NCBI GenBank assembly: GCA_020027535.1 | Contig: JAHRAK010000024.1 | Location: 1-64,000 of the forward strand | Direction: 5' to 3' | From: Nitrospirales bacterium | GTDB lineage: Bacteria > Nitrospirota > Nitrospiria > Nitrospirales > UBA8639 | Length of the DNA: 64,000 bases | Shown: one piece after another, positions 38,310 through 47,932 of the stretch | Position numbering within the stretch: the stretch's first letter is position 1 | Layout of the letters: every line of letters begins with the position of its first letter | Program-made: the position numbers and the translations under genes | Notes under the pieces: generated by a model | Seen by the model: the letters and a program-made list of their open reading frames with translations, nothing else | What the model was told of the DNA's origin: nothing | Database searches by the model: none

Positions 38310-39215
38310 TCAGGCCTGTCCCGCCAGTTGCTTTTTCAGGGCGGCCTTTCTCTCTTTTTCCTTGGCCGCCAGTTCGGTCAACAACTCTTTGGCTTGATCG
38401 CTGACGTACTCTTTATACGCAAAGCGTTCGGTCGGCTTTTCGGAGTCCCGCATTTCCTGCAAGCCTTCCATGCTGTTCTTCCCGATTTCCAGGATGCACG
38501 GGGTGTAGAGCTGCAAATAGGTGGGGCCGATTTCCCGAGCGACGTGGATCGCATTCTTGATGACTTTTTCAACAAGGTTCGGTTTGCTGACCGTGCAATT
38601 CACCACGTAGTGACATCCGGACTCACGCGCGATTTCCGGCAATTTGACCTTTTCAAACGTCTTGCCCACGGGAGCCATCTTGGCCACGAACCCTTTTTGC
38701 ATCAACCCGCTCTCCTGGCCGCCCGTATTGGCGTAGAGCTCGTTGTCAAAACAAATAGTCGTGAATTTTTCCTGGCGGAACCAGGCTTGCAGCGTCATAT
38801 CCAGGCCGATATCGACCGTTGCCCCGTCACCCGCCAACACCACCACGTCCTTGACCCGCCCGGGGAACCGCACCGAGAGGGCGCGTTTGAGCCCGGAGGC
38901 AATGGCGTTCTGGTTGCCGAAAAGGGAGTGAATATTGTGGACACCCACGTGCGGGAAGACCAGGCTGGTACAGCCGGTCGAACCCACCATCACGGTATCT
39001 TCCGGAGCAGGCAACGACGCCAGAATGTACCGGAACGCCATGGACTCCGGACACCCGGCACACAACGAATGCTCTTCAATCAATTCCTTCGAGGTCCCGA
39101 TATCCTTCCACCCGCGGTGTTCATTACCGTAGGTCGCTCGTTCAACCAGATCCTGATACTCCTCTGGCATGATATCGAACATTTCCGGAGCTATTTTAAT
39201 TCGTTCTTTACTCAT
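38310..39215 (-). CDS. porB: 2-oxoacid:ferredoxin oxidoreductase, beta (TPP) subunit
   Basis: 301 residues. TPP/Mg motif VVLAGDGATVDIGLDMTLQA near 145-165 and N-E-L-Y-A-N-T-G-G-Q metal site. Cluster-type cysteines in HSLCAGCPESMAFRY, plus a later Cys in YTPCILEIGK. Strong AGGAGG site. Binds TPP and decarboxylates (or, in reverse, carboxylates) the 2-oxoacid; pyruvate and 2-oxoglutarate versions cannot be separated from this sequence alone. Confidence 0.92.
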   Translation of the reverse strand: MSKERIKIAPEMFDIMPEEYQDLVERATYGNEHRGWKDIGTSKELIEEHSLCAGCPESMAFRYILASLPAPEDTVMVGSTGCTSLVFPHVGVHNIHSLFGNQNAIASGLKRALSVRFPGRVKDVVVLAGDGATVDIGLDMTLQAWFRQEKFTTICFDNELYANTGGQESGLMQKGFVAKMAPVGKTFEKVKLPEIARESGCHYVVNCTVSKPNLVEKVIKNAIHVAREIGPTYLQLYTPCILEIGKNSMEGLQEMRDSEKPTERFAYKEYVSDQAKELLTELAAKEKERKAALKKQLAGQA

Positions 39216-39298
39216 GGGCGCCTCCTAACACATATTCAAAATTTTCACGTTCATTCCGCATGCCGGTTTGACGGACGCAACGGTCGACACCGACCGCG

Positions 39299-40507
39299 TC
39301 AGCTTCCGCGTCCGGCCAGGCTTTCGGCTTTAAGGCCCAAATGCTTTTTCAGGTCGGCCGCGATAACTTCCGGCGGCATGGTCATGCCTCCGCAGACGTG
39401 AGGACCGGCATACACTCGCTCCGGATTCGGAATCGTGGCACGAATCTCTTTGGCAAGCCAACCCGTGACGTTGAACTCCGGCACGATGATATGTTTGGCA
39501 TGCTTGGTGGCTTCCCGAATTTCGTCTTCCGGCCACGGTCGAAGCGCTTTAATTTTGACGATTCCCACGTCGATGCCGTCTTCTTCCAAAAGGACCTGGG
39601 CTTCACGACCCTGGGAAACCGCCGTACCGGATGAAACGATCTGGATTTCGGCATCAGGCTTGTCCACTTCAATCAGGCCGTCCAACCACCGAATGGTGTG
39701 TTTTCTGGACCGCTCTATGGCTGCCCACACCTCCTGTTGCCAGCTTGCATGTGTGGCATAACTGATATAATTGCTCTTCATGACGAACGGGTCACGCATC
39801 ATGCGGACCGGAGGACATTCCATATCCATACACGGCACGGGAGACCGATACGGATCATAGGGCGGCAAACACATGTCGGCGGGCGTCAGGTTCACGACGT
39901 CTTTGGTATGGGTCACGAAAAACCCGTCACAACACAGCGCCAACGGCAAATGCACGTCCGGCTCTTCCGACACCATGTACCCTTTTAAAATCCAGTCATA
40001 AAAATCCTGCGCCGTCTCGGCATGCCAGACCAGCATCCCGGTGTTCAAGAGATACGAGATTTCCAACGTATCCGGCTGAATGGAGAGGGGGGAATTAATG
40101 CCCCGACAGGTCACGATCATTTGAATGGGCAGACGCGCCCCGGCCCACATCGGAAAATTCTCCATGGCGCGCATGGTGCCCGGACCCGCGGTTGTGGTGA
40201 ACACCCGCGCACCGCCGAAGGCCGCCCCGGCACATTGGGACATCACCGCGAATTCACTTTCCCCGCGAAAGTAGTCTCCGATAAATCCTTCGGCAAACAA
40301 TTCCCCGATCAACGCCGCGGCTTCACTTTGCGGGGTAATCGGATACGCAATCATGACGTCGCAATTCGAACGCCTGACCGCTTCTTTAATGACTTCACTG
40401 CCCGTATAAAAACAGGGAGTTCGCTCGGCTTCATGCAACAGCTTCCAGGCATCCGTCACCACCTGCCCGGCTCTGTTTTTTGTCCCGATTAATGATTGAG
40501 TTGCCAT
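39299..40507 (-). CDS. porA: 2-oxoacid:ferredoxin oxidoreductase, alpha subunit
   Basis: 402 residues. N-terminal pyrimidine-binding domain with VMIAYPITPQSEAAALIGEL, RGESEFAVMSQCAGAAFGGA and TTTAGPGTMRAMENFPMWAG, then the C-terminal domain II (about 270-380) ending in INPERVYAG-like sequence. Strong AAGGAGG before ATG 40507. Central subunit of the oxidoreductase with beta. Confidence 0.93.
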   Translation of the reverse strand: MATQSLIGTKNRAGQVVTDAWKLLHEAERTPCFYTGSEVIKEAVRRSNCDVMIAYPITPQSEAAALIGELFAEGFIGDYFRGESEFAVMSQCAGAAFGGARVFTTTAGPGTMRAMENFPMWAGARLPIQMIVTCRGINSPLSIQPDTLEISYLLNTGMLVWHAETAQDFYDWILKGYMVSEEPDVHLPLALCCDGFFVTHTKDVVNLTPADMCLPPYDPYRSPVPCMDMECPPVRMMRDPFVMKSNYISYATHASWQQEVWAAIERSRKHTIRWLDGLIEVDKPDAEIQIVSSGTAVSQGREAQVLLEEDGIDVGIVKIKALRPWPEDEIREATKHAKHIIVPEFNVTGWLAKEIRATIPNPERVYAGPHVCGGMTMPPEVIAADLKKHLGLKAESLAGRGS

Positions 40508-40642
40508 GCTTGCGCCTCCTTCTGTATTAGGGCTACCGGCTTTTTCTCACAGGGCGTTTCATCCGAACAACGTGTTGTTCTATTGTACCGTCTTACGAAT
40601 GGCAAAGAAATGAAAAAATGTCTTCCGCCCCGGCCTCAAACC

Positions 40643-41260
40643 TCAGTCGTCTTTAGGCGGCTCGACCGACCCTTTTAATTTTTTCACCCAATCGGCCAAT
40701 TTCCTGATCTTGTCGGCCGTGGCATCCCGGAACGACACCATGGCATCTTCATGGCCCGCCTGGGCGCACATGGCGATGGTATAACAATAGGTGCCTCCCC
40801 GAATAATCTTGAGGGAGAGGTTCGCCTGGTGGCAGTGAACGCCGACGAACATGCAGGTATCGATCTTGTTATGCCAAATAGTGAGATTGGGATGGTTGGG
40901 ATTGATTTCGATTTCAGGGTTGATTTTCGGATACTTGGGCCGGTAATCGGGCATGGGAATGAGCATCGCCTGCTGGGACGGGGTCACGCATTCCTTAATC
41001 GTTTCATATAAATGCCTGATCGCCGTGGCCTTTCCGGCCGCTTTTTCATTCCAGGCCCACAGGACAAGCGGACCGGGAAAAATCGTCGGGACTTTGGCTG
41101 ACAGGAACTGGCGGGCCGCGACTTCCATGGCCTCATCCTCATTGACGATTTTCCCATGAATATGAGCCTGCCCCGGGTCCGGCAGACGAATACCCATACT
41201 GGCTGCCGCCGGGGGGAGAAAATGCTCCGGACCTCGTAAAACCTGATACATTGTCGACAT
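40643..41260 (-). CDS. porE: PorE-like accessory subunit of the five-subunit oxidoreductase
   Basis: 205 residues, with HCHQANLSLKIIRGGTYCYT and PMPDYRPKYPKINPEIEINP. It matches the fifth small subunit found with POR/OOR in Hydrogenobacter and Nitrospira, which is sometimes annotated as a CO-dehydrogenase beta-like protein. Role unproven; it sits at the head of the operon, 135 nt before porA. The RBS is weak. Confidence 0.75.
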   Translation of the reverse strand: MSTMYQVLRGPEHFLPPAAASMGIRLPDPGQAHIHGKIVNEDEAMEVAARQFLSAKVPTIFPGPLVLWAWNEKAAGKATAIRHLYETIKECVTPSQQAMLIPMPDYRPKYPKINPEIEINPNHPNLTIWHNKIDTCMFVGVHCHQANLSLKIIRGGTYCYTIAMCAQAGHEDAMVSFRDATADKIRKLADWVKKLKGSVEPPKDD

Positions 41261-41577
41261 AGGTTTATTTCCACAAGTTCATACAGAATATAAGAACCGC
41301 TGATTTGACTGCACGAGTACTGTATGCCGGTCCACGGAATTTCGCAACCTGGAAAAAGCCCCAACAGGCCGGATATTTAGGCCATTTTCAAGATCGGCTG
41401 CATGAGGCTTTTGACCCACCATTCCCCGGTGCCGCCCAAGAAAATCACTATAGGAATTTCCTGGAGATCCTGTCAATTCACAACCGGGGCATAACTCCTG
41501 CCGCATCCTTTTCCCCAATCTGTCATTGATACGAAAATAGTCAGCAACACCCCGAATTGGTCATTTCTGCTTTTCCC

Positions 41578-41710
41578 TTTCTGTCATCCCCGACTTGATC
41601 GGGGATCCAGAGTCTTTCTCCTCGCAAAGCTAAGGAAAAAGCAAAAACCCTGGATTCCCGATTAAGAATGTCGGGAATGACACAAGGGGTGTCGGGGATG
41701 ACAGAAGAAG
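41578..41710. repeat. Pair of ggatcc-type intergenic repeats
   Basis: tgtcatccccgacttgatcggggatccag (41581-41609) and, inverted, ctggattcccgattaagaatgtcgggaatgaca (41652-41683), then ggggatgacag. Each unit is a hairpin. The remainder of 41261-41577 shows nothing recognisable. Confidence 0.65.
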
Positions 41711-41746
41711 TCTTTGTCGCCACGACAAAAAAACTGAACGCCGCAA

Positions 41747-43135
41747 TCAGTACCTGTAGGTTTCCGGCTTGTACGGGCCTTCGACCGGCACATTGATGTA
41801 GGAGGCTTGTTCCTTGGTGAGTGTGGTCAGCGTCCCGCCGAACCCGCGCACCATGTGACCGGCCACCTCTTCATCAAGCTTTTTCGGCAGCACTTCGACG
41901 GTGACGGGAGCCCCGGTAGTGTCGGCGAATTTCTTCCCGTACAAATAAATCTGCGCGAGGACCTGGTTGGAAAAGGACCCGTCCATAATCCGGGAGGGAT
42001 GACCGGTCGCGTTGCCCAGGTTCACCAGTCGCCCTTCGGACAGAAGAATCAGATGGTCGTTGGCGAGCGCGCTGCGATAGACTTTATGAACCTGCGGCTT
42101 CACCTCTTCCCATTCCCAATGTTTCCGCATGTAGGCCGTATCGATTTCATTGTCGAAGTGGCCGATATTGCAGACCACGGCTCCCGGTTTGAGGGCTTGC
42201 AACATGGCGGAATCACAGACGTTGTAATTGCCGGTCGCCGTCACGATCAGGTCCGTATTGGCCAGGAGCGCTTTGTTCAGATCTTCGACTTTCCCCGTAT
42301 TGATGCCGTCGTTGTAAGACGACACGACTTCAAAGCCGTCCATGCAGGCCTGCATCGCGCAAATGGGGTCGATTTCCGACACCCTCACGATCATGCCTTC
42401 CTGGCGTAGTGATTGCGCCGACCCTTTGCCGACGTCGCCATACCCGACCACCAGGGCCTTCTTCCCTGACAACAAATGGTCCGTGCCCCGCTTGATCGCA
42501 TCGTTCAAACTGTGCCGGCACCCGTATTTATTGTCGTTTTTCGATTTCGTGACCGAATCGTTCACGTTGATGACCGGCACTTTCAGGGTGCCGTTTTCCA
42601 TCCGCTCCTGAAGGCGATGCACCCCCGTGGTGGTCTCTTCCGTGATGCCGTGGATTTTGTCCAACATCGCCGGGTACTTGTCATGGAGCATCAGGGTCAA
42701 ATCGCCCCCGTCGTCCAGGACCATGTTGGCATCCCAGGGACGGCCATCCTTCACAATGGTTTGCTCGATGCACCAGTCATATTCTTCCAGCGTCTCGCCT
42801 TTCCACGCGTACACCGGAATGCCCCGGCTCGCGATCGCGGCCGCGGCATGATCCTGCGTGGAGAAAATGTTGCAGGAGGACCACCGCACTTCCGCCCCCA
42901 ACTCCATCAGGGTCTCAATCAGGACGGCCGTCTGGATCGTCATGTGGATGCACCCGAGAATCCTGGCGCCCTTGAGGGGTTGCGCCGCTCGATATTTTTC
43001 CCTCAACGCCATCAGCCCCGGCATTTCCGTTTCGGCAATTTGAATCTCTTTTCGACCCCAATCGGCCAAACTGATATCCGCCACCTTATAATCACGCACC
43101 GGTTTTTCAAGTTGCATAACTGAATCCATATTCAT
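41747..43135 (-). CDS. ahcY: Adenosylhomocysteinase (SAH hydrolase)
   Basis: About 462 residues from ATG 43135 (AAGGGAG upstream). Hydrolyses S-adenosylhomocysteine to adenosine and homocysteine. Substrate-domain motif [38 protein letters not shown]-binding [18 protein letters not shown] and the C-terminal tail ending YKPETYRY, whose Lys and Tyr contact NAD. It follows metK by 37 nt, so synthesis of SAM and removal of its by-product are expressed together. Confidence 0.96.
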   Translation of the reverse strand: MNMDSVMQLEKPVRDYKVADISLADWGRKEIQIAETEMPGLMALREKYRAAQPLKGARILGCIHMTIQTAVLIETLMELGAEVRWSSCNIFSTQDHAAAAIASRGIPVYAWKGETLEEYDWCIEQTIVKDGRPWDANMVLDDGGDLTLMLHDKYPAMLDKIHGITEETTTGVHRLQERMENGTLKVPVINVNDSVTKSKNDNKYGCRHSLNDAIKRGTDHLLSGKKALVVGYGDVGKGSAQSLRQEGMIVRVSEIDPICAMQACMDGFEVVSSYNDGINTGKVEDLNKALLANTDLIVTATGNYNVCDSAMLQALKPGAVVCNIGHFDNEIDTAYMRKHWEWEEVKPQVHKVYRSALANDHLILLSEGRLVNLGNATGHPSRIMDGSFSNQVLAQIYLYGKKFADTTGAPVTVEVLPKKLDEEVAGHMVRGFGGTLTTLTKEQASYINVPVEGPYKPETYRY

Positions 43136-43172
43136 CGCTCCCTTCTGCTTGGACTCGACCAACCCCTCACCC

Positions 43173-44330
43173 TCACAGGTTCAAGTCGACGGCCTGCTTC
43201 AAAATCGAGGCCTTATCCGTTTTTTCCCAGGTGAACCCCGGACCGCTCCGCCCAAAATGCCCATAGGCTGCCGTCTGTTTATAAATGGGGCGTCGCAATT
43301 TCAAATGATCGATGATGCCACGCGGGGTCATCGGAAAATGTTTTCTGACTAAGTTGTCGATGACCTCGATCGCGACTTTCTCCGTCCCTTTCGCATCGAC
43401 GAGCACGGAGACGGGCTCCGGCACCCCGATCGCGTACGCCAACTGCACTTCACATTTCTCGGCCAATTTCGCCGCCACGATATTCTTGGCAATATACCGG
43501 GCCATATACGACGCCGACCGATCCACCTTACTGGGATCCTTTCCGGAAAAAGCGCCGCCGCCATGGCTCCCCACGCCGCCGTAGGTATCGACAATGATCT
43601 TGCGACCGGTCAAGCCGGTATCGCCCATGGGCCCTCCCGTCACGAACCGGCCCGTCGGGTTGATGTGAAACCTGACCTTCTTCGGGTCGAAGATCCCTTT
43701 CGGCATCACGGGTTTAATGACTTTGTCTTTGATCTCCTGCTCGATTTTCCTGGACGTCACCTTGTCGCTATGCTGGGTGGAGACCACGATCGTATCGATC
43801 CGGACCGGCTTGCCGTTCTTATACTCGACAGTCACCTGGGACTTCCCATCGGGACGCACCCAGGGCAGCAGGTTCGTCTTCCTGACCTCGGCCAGGCGTT
43901 TCGTCAGGCGATGGGCCAACACGATCGGCATAGGCATCAATTCGGCGGTCTCATTGGTGGCATAGCCGAACATCAACCCCTGATCACCCGCTCCACCCGT
44001 ATCCACCCCCATGGCGATATCGCCCGATTGGGCATCGATCGCCGTCAACACCGAGCAGGTGCGGTAGTCGAACCCCCAGGTGGCATCGGTATAGCCCACG
44101 TCACGAATGGTTTGCCGAATGATATCGGGGATTTCAACGTACGCCTTCGTGGAAATTTCTCCCGCCACGAACGCCAAACCGGTCGTGAGAATCGTCTCAC
44201 ACGCCACCCGGCAGTGTTTATCTTTCGCCATAATGGCATCCAGGATGCCATCGGAGATCTGGTCGGCAATTTTGTCCGGATGTCCCTCGGTGACGGACTC
44301 GGACGTAAACAAGAAATTCTGGTGACTCAT
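43173..44330 (-). CDS. metK: S-adenosylmethionine synthetase
   Basis: 385 residues, full length. ATP-binding [20 protein letters not shown], the signatures [12 protein letters not shown] and [15 protein letters not shown], and the C-terminal APYGHFG-like region ([13 protein letters not shown]). Condenses ATP and methionine to SAM. First gene of the metK-ahcY pair, preceded by a leader that contains a strong terminator. Confidence 0.97.
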   Translation of the reverse strand: MSHQNFLFTSESVTEGHPDKIADQISDGILDAIMAKDKHCRVACETILTTGLAFVAGEISTKAYVEIPDIIRQTIRDVGYTDATWGFDYRTCSVLTAIDAQSGDIAMGVDTGGAGDQGLMFGYATNETAELMPMPIVLAHRLTKRLAEVRKTNLLPWVRPDGKSQVTVEYKNGKPVRIDTIVVSTQHSDKVTSRKIEQEIKDKVIKPVMPKGIFDPKKVRFHINPTGRFVTGGPMGDTGLTGRKIIVDTYGGVGSHGGGAFSGKDPSKVDRSASYMARYIAKNIVAAKLAEKCEVQLAYAIGVPEPVSVLVDAKGTEKVAIEVIDNLVRKHFPMTPRGIIDHLKLRRPIYKQTAAYGHFGRSGPGFTWEKTDKASILKQAVDLNL

Positions 44331-44351
44331 TACGGTAACCCTTCCCTAGAA

Positions 44352-44492
44352 ATAAACAAAAAGGCATCTCCTGCTCAGCGTGTCGGAGAGGAGGTGCCTT
44401 GACGAAGTGTTAAAGAATTAGAATGTCCAAAACTCTCAGGCGGGCAGCCTGAAGACCCCCTACCATAAAGAACAAGCACGTAGGTTTGTCAA
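44352..44492 (-). promoter_or_regulatory. Terminator-bearing leader of metK (possible riboswitch or attenuator)
   Basis: Minus strand: candidate -35 TTGACA (44492-44487) and -10 TTTATG/TATGGT near 44468-44462. Then a TCAGGC-TGCCC-GCCTGA hairpin (44438-44454), and an intrinsic terminator AAGGCACCTCCT...AGGAGATGCCTTTTTG (44400-44356) only 25-30 nt before the metK ATG. No gene lies upstream to need this terminator, so regulated read-through is likely. The sequence does not match the SAM-I, SAM-II or SAH aptamers I can recall. Confidence 0.5.
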
Positions 44493-44737
44493 ACACAAGA
44501 TGGCCGTCTCTTAAAAAATCCATTATTTTCAATTAGTTGGAAGCCTCTTTGTCATGAACGGAAACCGGGTGTCCATATAGGGGTTCTCGCGGCGGACAAA
44601 CAAAGAGCCGTCCGGGCACCCCCAGGCGCCCTCAAAACCATCCAGACTCTGAACGGATACGGCAGATACTAAACGGATTTCAAAAATTTTTCAATGCCGG
44701 GCAGGAATCGCATGAGAGGTCCTTTCACCCAGAAACG

Positions 44738-44884
44738 TTAGACCCACAGGAGCCAGAGCCCCCACCCGGCCAGCAGGAGACTGACCAGACCCCCCAGGAG
44801 CCACCATCCGTCCCACCGTCGCCGAGTCCTGGCGAGACGCGGGAGAATCATCACATAGTCCTTGTCGCGTGGCCCCCGTGTCAT
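44738..44884 (-). CDS. 48-residue single-helix membrane protein
   Basis: ATG 44884 overlaps the stop of the preceding gene (ATGA). A basic N-terminal half (RLARTRRRWDG) is followed by one hydrophobic helix, WWLLGGLVSLLLAGWGLWLL. No homologue recognised. The tight overlap argues for real translation. Confidence 0.5.
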   Translation of the reverse strand: MTRGPRDKDYVMILPRLARTRRRWDGWWLLGGLVSLLLAGWGLWLLWV

Positions 44885-45093
44885 GGTCCCGCCACCAGCC
44901 CAAAGCAGCGTCGGCAGGGCAACAGCCCCTCGCGTTTGGCCTCCTTCACCGAACTGACCCGCCACAGCGTCATCGTGGGCCGTCGATTACATTTACAGGG
45001 AAAGTCGAGGCAATGATAGGATCCCCGCCGTCGCACGTCCAGGGACCACGTGACCGGCTCCAGTGGATACTCATGGCCATTCACGCAACGCAT
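44881..45093 (-). CDS. 70-residue cysteine-rich protein
   Basis: ATG 45093, 9 nt after a 35-residue gene. Starts MRCVNGHEYPLEPVTWSL and has cysteine/histidine groups CVNGH, YHC, PCKC and CRRC, suggesting one or two zinc sites. The first part resembles zinc-ribbon starts (C-x2-GH). Function unknown. Lies between two tiny membrane-protein genes, overlapping the next by 4 nt. Confidence 0.5.
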   Translation of the reverse strand: MRCVNGHEYPLEPVTWSLDVRRRGSYHCLDFPCKCNRRPTMTLWRVSSVKEAKREGLLPCRRCFGLVAGP

Positions 45094-45102
45094 GGGGGAA
45101 GC

Positions 45103-45222
45103 CTAGCGATCCCGGTCGTTGAGCCTGCGCCAGATCGCCACCCCGAGGAACGTCAGGACGATCAGGACCAGAATCCAGAGGATGGTAAAGATGGTGACGA
45201 GGTCGGGCATGGTGGGACTCAT
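45103..45222 (-). CDS. Tiny single-helix membrane protein
   Basis: 39 residues from ATG 45222, or 35 from ATG 45210. MPDLVTIFTILWILVLIVLT then FLGVAIWRRLNDRDR: one N-terminal hydrophobic helix and a basic, charged tail. Too short for homology. First of three closely packed minus-strand small genes. Confidence 0.42.
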   Translation of the reverse strand: MSPTMPDLVTIFTILWILVLIVLTFLGVAIWRRLNDRDR

Positions 45223-45353
45223 TCAGTGGGTGAGGACGGCCCACCCGCCAAGACGGCCCGCCCTCTGCCTGCTCTCTACTTCAGACCCCACTGTTGCCGG
45301 AGGGAGTGGGGACAACATGGACGGAAGCCCCGGATGGCCCGGCAAGCTGGTGA

Positions 45354-45389
45354 GGAGCCGGGGGACGCGTTGCACGTCCCCCTGGCTCC
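45354..45389. terminator. Strong hairpin after the lipoprotein frame
   Basis: Minus strand: GGAGCC-A-GGGGGACG-loop-CGTCCCCC-GGCTCC, a 14-bp stem without a U-tract. It lies just after the second (extended) stop of the lipoprotein frame at 45411, consistent with that stop being the original gene end. Confidence 0.5.
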
Positions 45390-45491
45390 ACTCTTACACA
45401 GGTGGGCGTCTTACCGATCCGTCATAAAGGTGCCAACGACGGCTTGCGTCTTGTCTGCGGCCCCGAAAGTGCCGAGTGCCATAGTGGGGCC

Positions 45492-46841
45492 CTACCCGAG
45501 CCCCGTGTCTTTGCCAAAGAACTGTCCACCCCACTTCCCGGAGAGAATCTTGTCGCCGATAATCATGGTGGTGTCGCCTTTGAAGTCGCCGGTGGTTGTA
45601 ATGGCGCTGCTTTTGTTCAAGATAAACGCATCGCCCATTGCGACGCCGTTGACCCGAGGATCGGTGAGCAACCCAGTGACGGTGCCCGTGGCACTCCCAT
45701 CCCCAAAATTTGCAGTCAAGCGGGGCCCAGCGTCAAACACGCCTGTCTTTTTCGTACTCGTGTTGGCATAGAGGCCAGTGACTGTGCCGGTAAACGTGGC
45801 CGTGCCCGAGAGGGCCGCTACTCCAGTGCTAAAGGGGGCATATTTATTCCCGTACACATTCACGAACGCCCCAAAGTCTGGCTTCGCCGTACTCTTGTCA
45901 TCGTCCGGCAGAACCAGCCACGCGCCATACGTCAGGTAATCGGTCGCATCCTTCTCAAAGGTCGTCTTGGCCGCGACCCAGACATCGGCATCGTCCATGC
46001 TTTCCTTGTTGAGCTGAATGGCCGTGCCGTCCTTCCCATACGCGATACGTTCTTCTGTTGTTTCGTCGCCGAGCGTCACGGTATATTCCAATCTCCCATC
46101 GTTATCCTCCAACTTGCTGATATCAAACGCGAGATCTGATGCGGTTCCGCCGGCTGCGGTGCCAGATTGCCGCAGTTTCCCCTCCGCAACCATCTTTGGA
46201 TCTGAGGTATCGTCTTTCATGGTCAGGTCGGGGTTAACAGGATCATTGCCCGCCGCATCCATCATGGCCTGCACCGCCTTCGTGGTGTTCAGGGCCTTCA
46301 CGATACCAAACCCATCAAACGGCGACATCACCATGGGAGCAGGATTGAGCTCGTTTTCCAACTCTTTTGTTTTGTCCTGCGCGTCTTTCAACTGTTTTTG
46401 AAGTTTCGCGAGCTCGGTTTTCTGGGCATCGAGTTGCCGTTGTAGTTTCACGGTTTCCGGCGTGAGCCCGTCCACCTTTTTCGTTAATGCCACGACTTGT
46501 TCAAACGCGACTAATTGTGCCGTTTGCGCTTCCATCAAGTCCATCATCGCCAAATCGAGTAACGCTTTGGTGTCGGCATTCCCCGCCAACTCGTTGATGG
46601 TCATCCGGGCCTTCACAATCATTTCCAAGGCCGCCTGTTGCGCCATCAAGTCATCCCCGGCGGCGGTCAACATGCCCTCGTATTTCATCAAATCCGCCCG
46701 CGCCATCTTCAGTTGATCCTCGACCGTGGGTGCCGGCGGCGTGTTGTCCTCCACGACGGGTGACGGGCTGCTGCCGCTCCCCCCACACCCGCTAACTGCC
46801 AAGCCGATACAAAACAGTAGAATCGTTAGTTCTCGTCGCAT
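45492..46841 (-). CDS. Lipoprotein with coiled coil and TbpB-like barrel (frame continues past an amber stop)
   Basis: 449 residues. Lipobox LAVSGCGGSG (Cys about 19), a helical coiled coil at about 40-165 (LQRQLDAQKTELAKLQKQLK) and a beta-rich C-terminal domain with GTATFTGTVTGLYAN and FGDGSATGTVTGLL, typical of transferrin-binding-protein-like lipoproteins. It ends GKDTGLG then TAG (45494-45492). The same frame continues GPTMALGTFGAADKTQAVVG up to TAA 45411, and this matches the usual closing strand (GTFGA...AVVGTF). Original product probably ended at 45411. Surface or outer-membrane location; function unknown. Confidence 0.8.
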   Translation of the reverse strand: MRRELTILLFCIGLAVSGCGGSGSSPSPVVEDNTPPAPTVEDQLKMARADLMKYEGMLTAAGDDLMAQQAALEMIVKARMTINELAGNADTKALLDLAMMDLMEAQTAQLVAFEQVVALTKKVDGLTPETVKLQRQLDAQKTELAKLQKQLKDAQDKTKELENELNPAPMVMSPFDGFGIVKALNTTKAVQAMMDAAGNDPVNPDLTMKDDTSDPKMVAEGKLRQSGTAAGGTASDLAFDISKLEDNDGRLEYTVTLGDETTEERIAYGKDGTAIQLNKESMDDADVWVAAKTTFEKDATDYLTYGAWLVLPDDDKSTAKPDFGAFVNVYGNKYAPFSTGVAALSGTATFTGTVTGLYANTSTKKTGVFDAGPRLTANFGDGSATGTVTGLLTDPRVNGVAMGDAFILNKSSAITTTGDFKGDTTMIIGDKILSGKWGGQFFGKDTGLG

Positions 46842-47017
46842 GCTCTCCTCCTCTGTAAGTTAAGTAAGCACTCAAATCGAAATGGTAATAAAGTTTCCTT
46901 TAGCCAACGGCATCGTTGGTCAACCCCATCGTTGTCGTAAGCCCCTCGTTTCCTGTCCCTCCTCTATAAGTTGTCAACACTGCCAAATCAGGTAGGGCGT
47001 TATGAACGGTGATATAG

Positions 47018-47048
47018 CATACTGAATTTCTTAAATAAAACATACTGA
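47018..47048. promoter_or_regulatory. Direct repeats upstream of the XRE regulator
   Basis: CATACTGA occurs at 47018-47025 and 47041-47048, 23 nt apart (about two helical turns), ending 26 nt before the regulator start. A possible auto-operator; no other evidence. Confidence 0.3.
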
Positions 47049-47073
47049 TATTAGGCGGATCAACCTATTTTCC

Positions 47074-47460
47074 ATGAACAAGTTGACCGACAGAATCCGG
47101 ACCGCCCGGGAAGAGGCGGGCTTGTCCCAAGCGGACGTCGCCAAGGCGTTGCGCATCTCGGCGTCTGCCGTCACTCAATGGGAGCAGGGCTCAACCAAAA
47201 ATATGAAACTGGATCATTTTTTCGCCCTCACCAATTTGCTGAGGCAAGACCCTCGATGGCTGGCAACGGGCGAGGGGCACCCCCGAACGCGAGAGCCGGC
47301 AGTGATGTCGCCGAAACCGGACTATCCTGCCCTGACCAGCGAGGAAAAAGCGCTGCTGCACTATTTTCGCCAAATACCCAACACCTTACGAAAAGTGGTT
47401 CTGCAGTTCCTGAGAGGGCTGAACAACATCCACGTTTCTCGTACCAACCCCGGCCACTGA
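47074..47460 (+). CDS. XRE-family transcriptional regulator
   Basis: 128 residues. HTH_3 domain at about 5-65: LTDRIRTAREEAGLSQADVA then KALRISASAVTQWEQGSTKN, and a short C-terminal part with PALTSEEKALLHYFRQIPNT, as in LexA/Cro-like repressors of phage type. DNA binding in the cytoplasm. Stands alone, divergent from the lipoprotein gene, which could be a target. Confidence 0.85.
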   Translation: MNKLTDRIRTAREEAGLSQADVAKALRISASAVTQWEQGSTKNMKLDHFFALTNLLRQDPRWLATGEGHPRTREPAVMSPKPDYPALTSEEKALLHYFRQIPNTLRKVVLQFLRGLNNIHVSRTNPGH

Positions 47461-47499
47461 GGGCTGATCCCAAAAGTTGTAGCCGCGCGATCATTCTTC

Positions 47500-47650
47500 C
47501 TTCTGTCATTCCCGCAAGCTTGTCCCCGACGTTTGTAATCGGGGATCTAGTGTACTCACGAATCCAGTGTCGTTCTCCTCGCGAACGGAAGAAAAAGCAA
47601 AGACCCTGGATCCTCGATTAAAGATGTCGAGGATGACAGAGAGGGAGGGA
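47500..47650. repeat. Intergenic ggatcc/gatgacag repeats
   Basis: Two hairpin units facing each other: cattcccgcaagcttgtccccgacgtttgtaatcggggatct (47508-47551) and ctggatcctcgattaaagatgtcgaggatgacag (47605-47638). Same family as at 41.6, 52.0, 55.3, 57.0, 57.3 and 63.2 kb. Confidence 0.6.
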
Positions 47651-47805
47651 GAAGGAGGGGAAGACCAAGGCACTGGCGCGACGCCGAGTACGCGATAGGT
47701 ACAACGTCTTGCCATACACGCCGGTTTTTGGAACTATCATTCTTGACACCCGTCTCCGCAGGCCGTGGCGGGGTCTGTCGGGGCGTGGCGGCTCGATACA
47801 TCTTG

Positions 47806-47835
47806 TTGCATTGCCCAAATGTCCGGTGCTAAGAT
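47806..47835 (+). promoter_or_regulatory. Candidate sigma-70 promoter for the USP/rubredoxin unit
   Basis: TTGCAT (47806-47811) and TAAGAT (47830-47835), spacing 18, about 100 nt before the ATG at 47933. The gap 47651-47805 shows no gene. Confidence 0.4.
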
Positions 47836-47932
47836 CCGTTTCCAATTTTTGGCCCTCGTGGTGCGACTTCTCGTATTCCACTGAAGGTGTGAGACCCGAA
47901 TCGACTCGTGAAGTTTCGTAAGGAGGCTTCTC

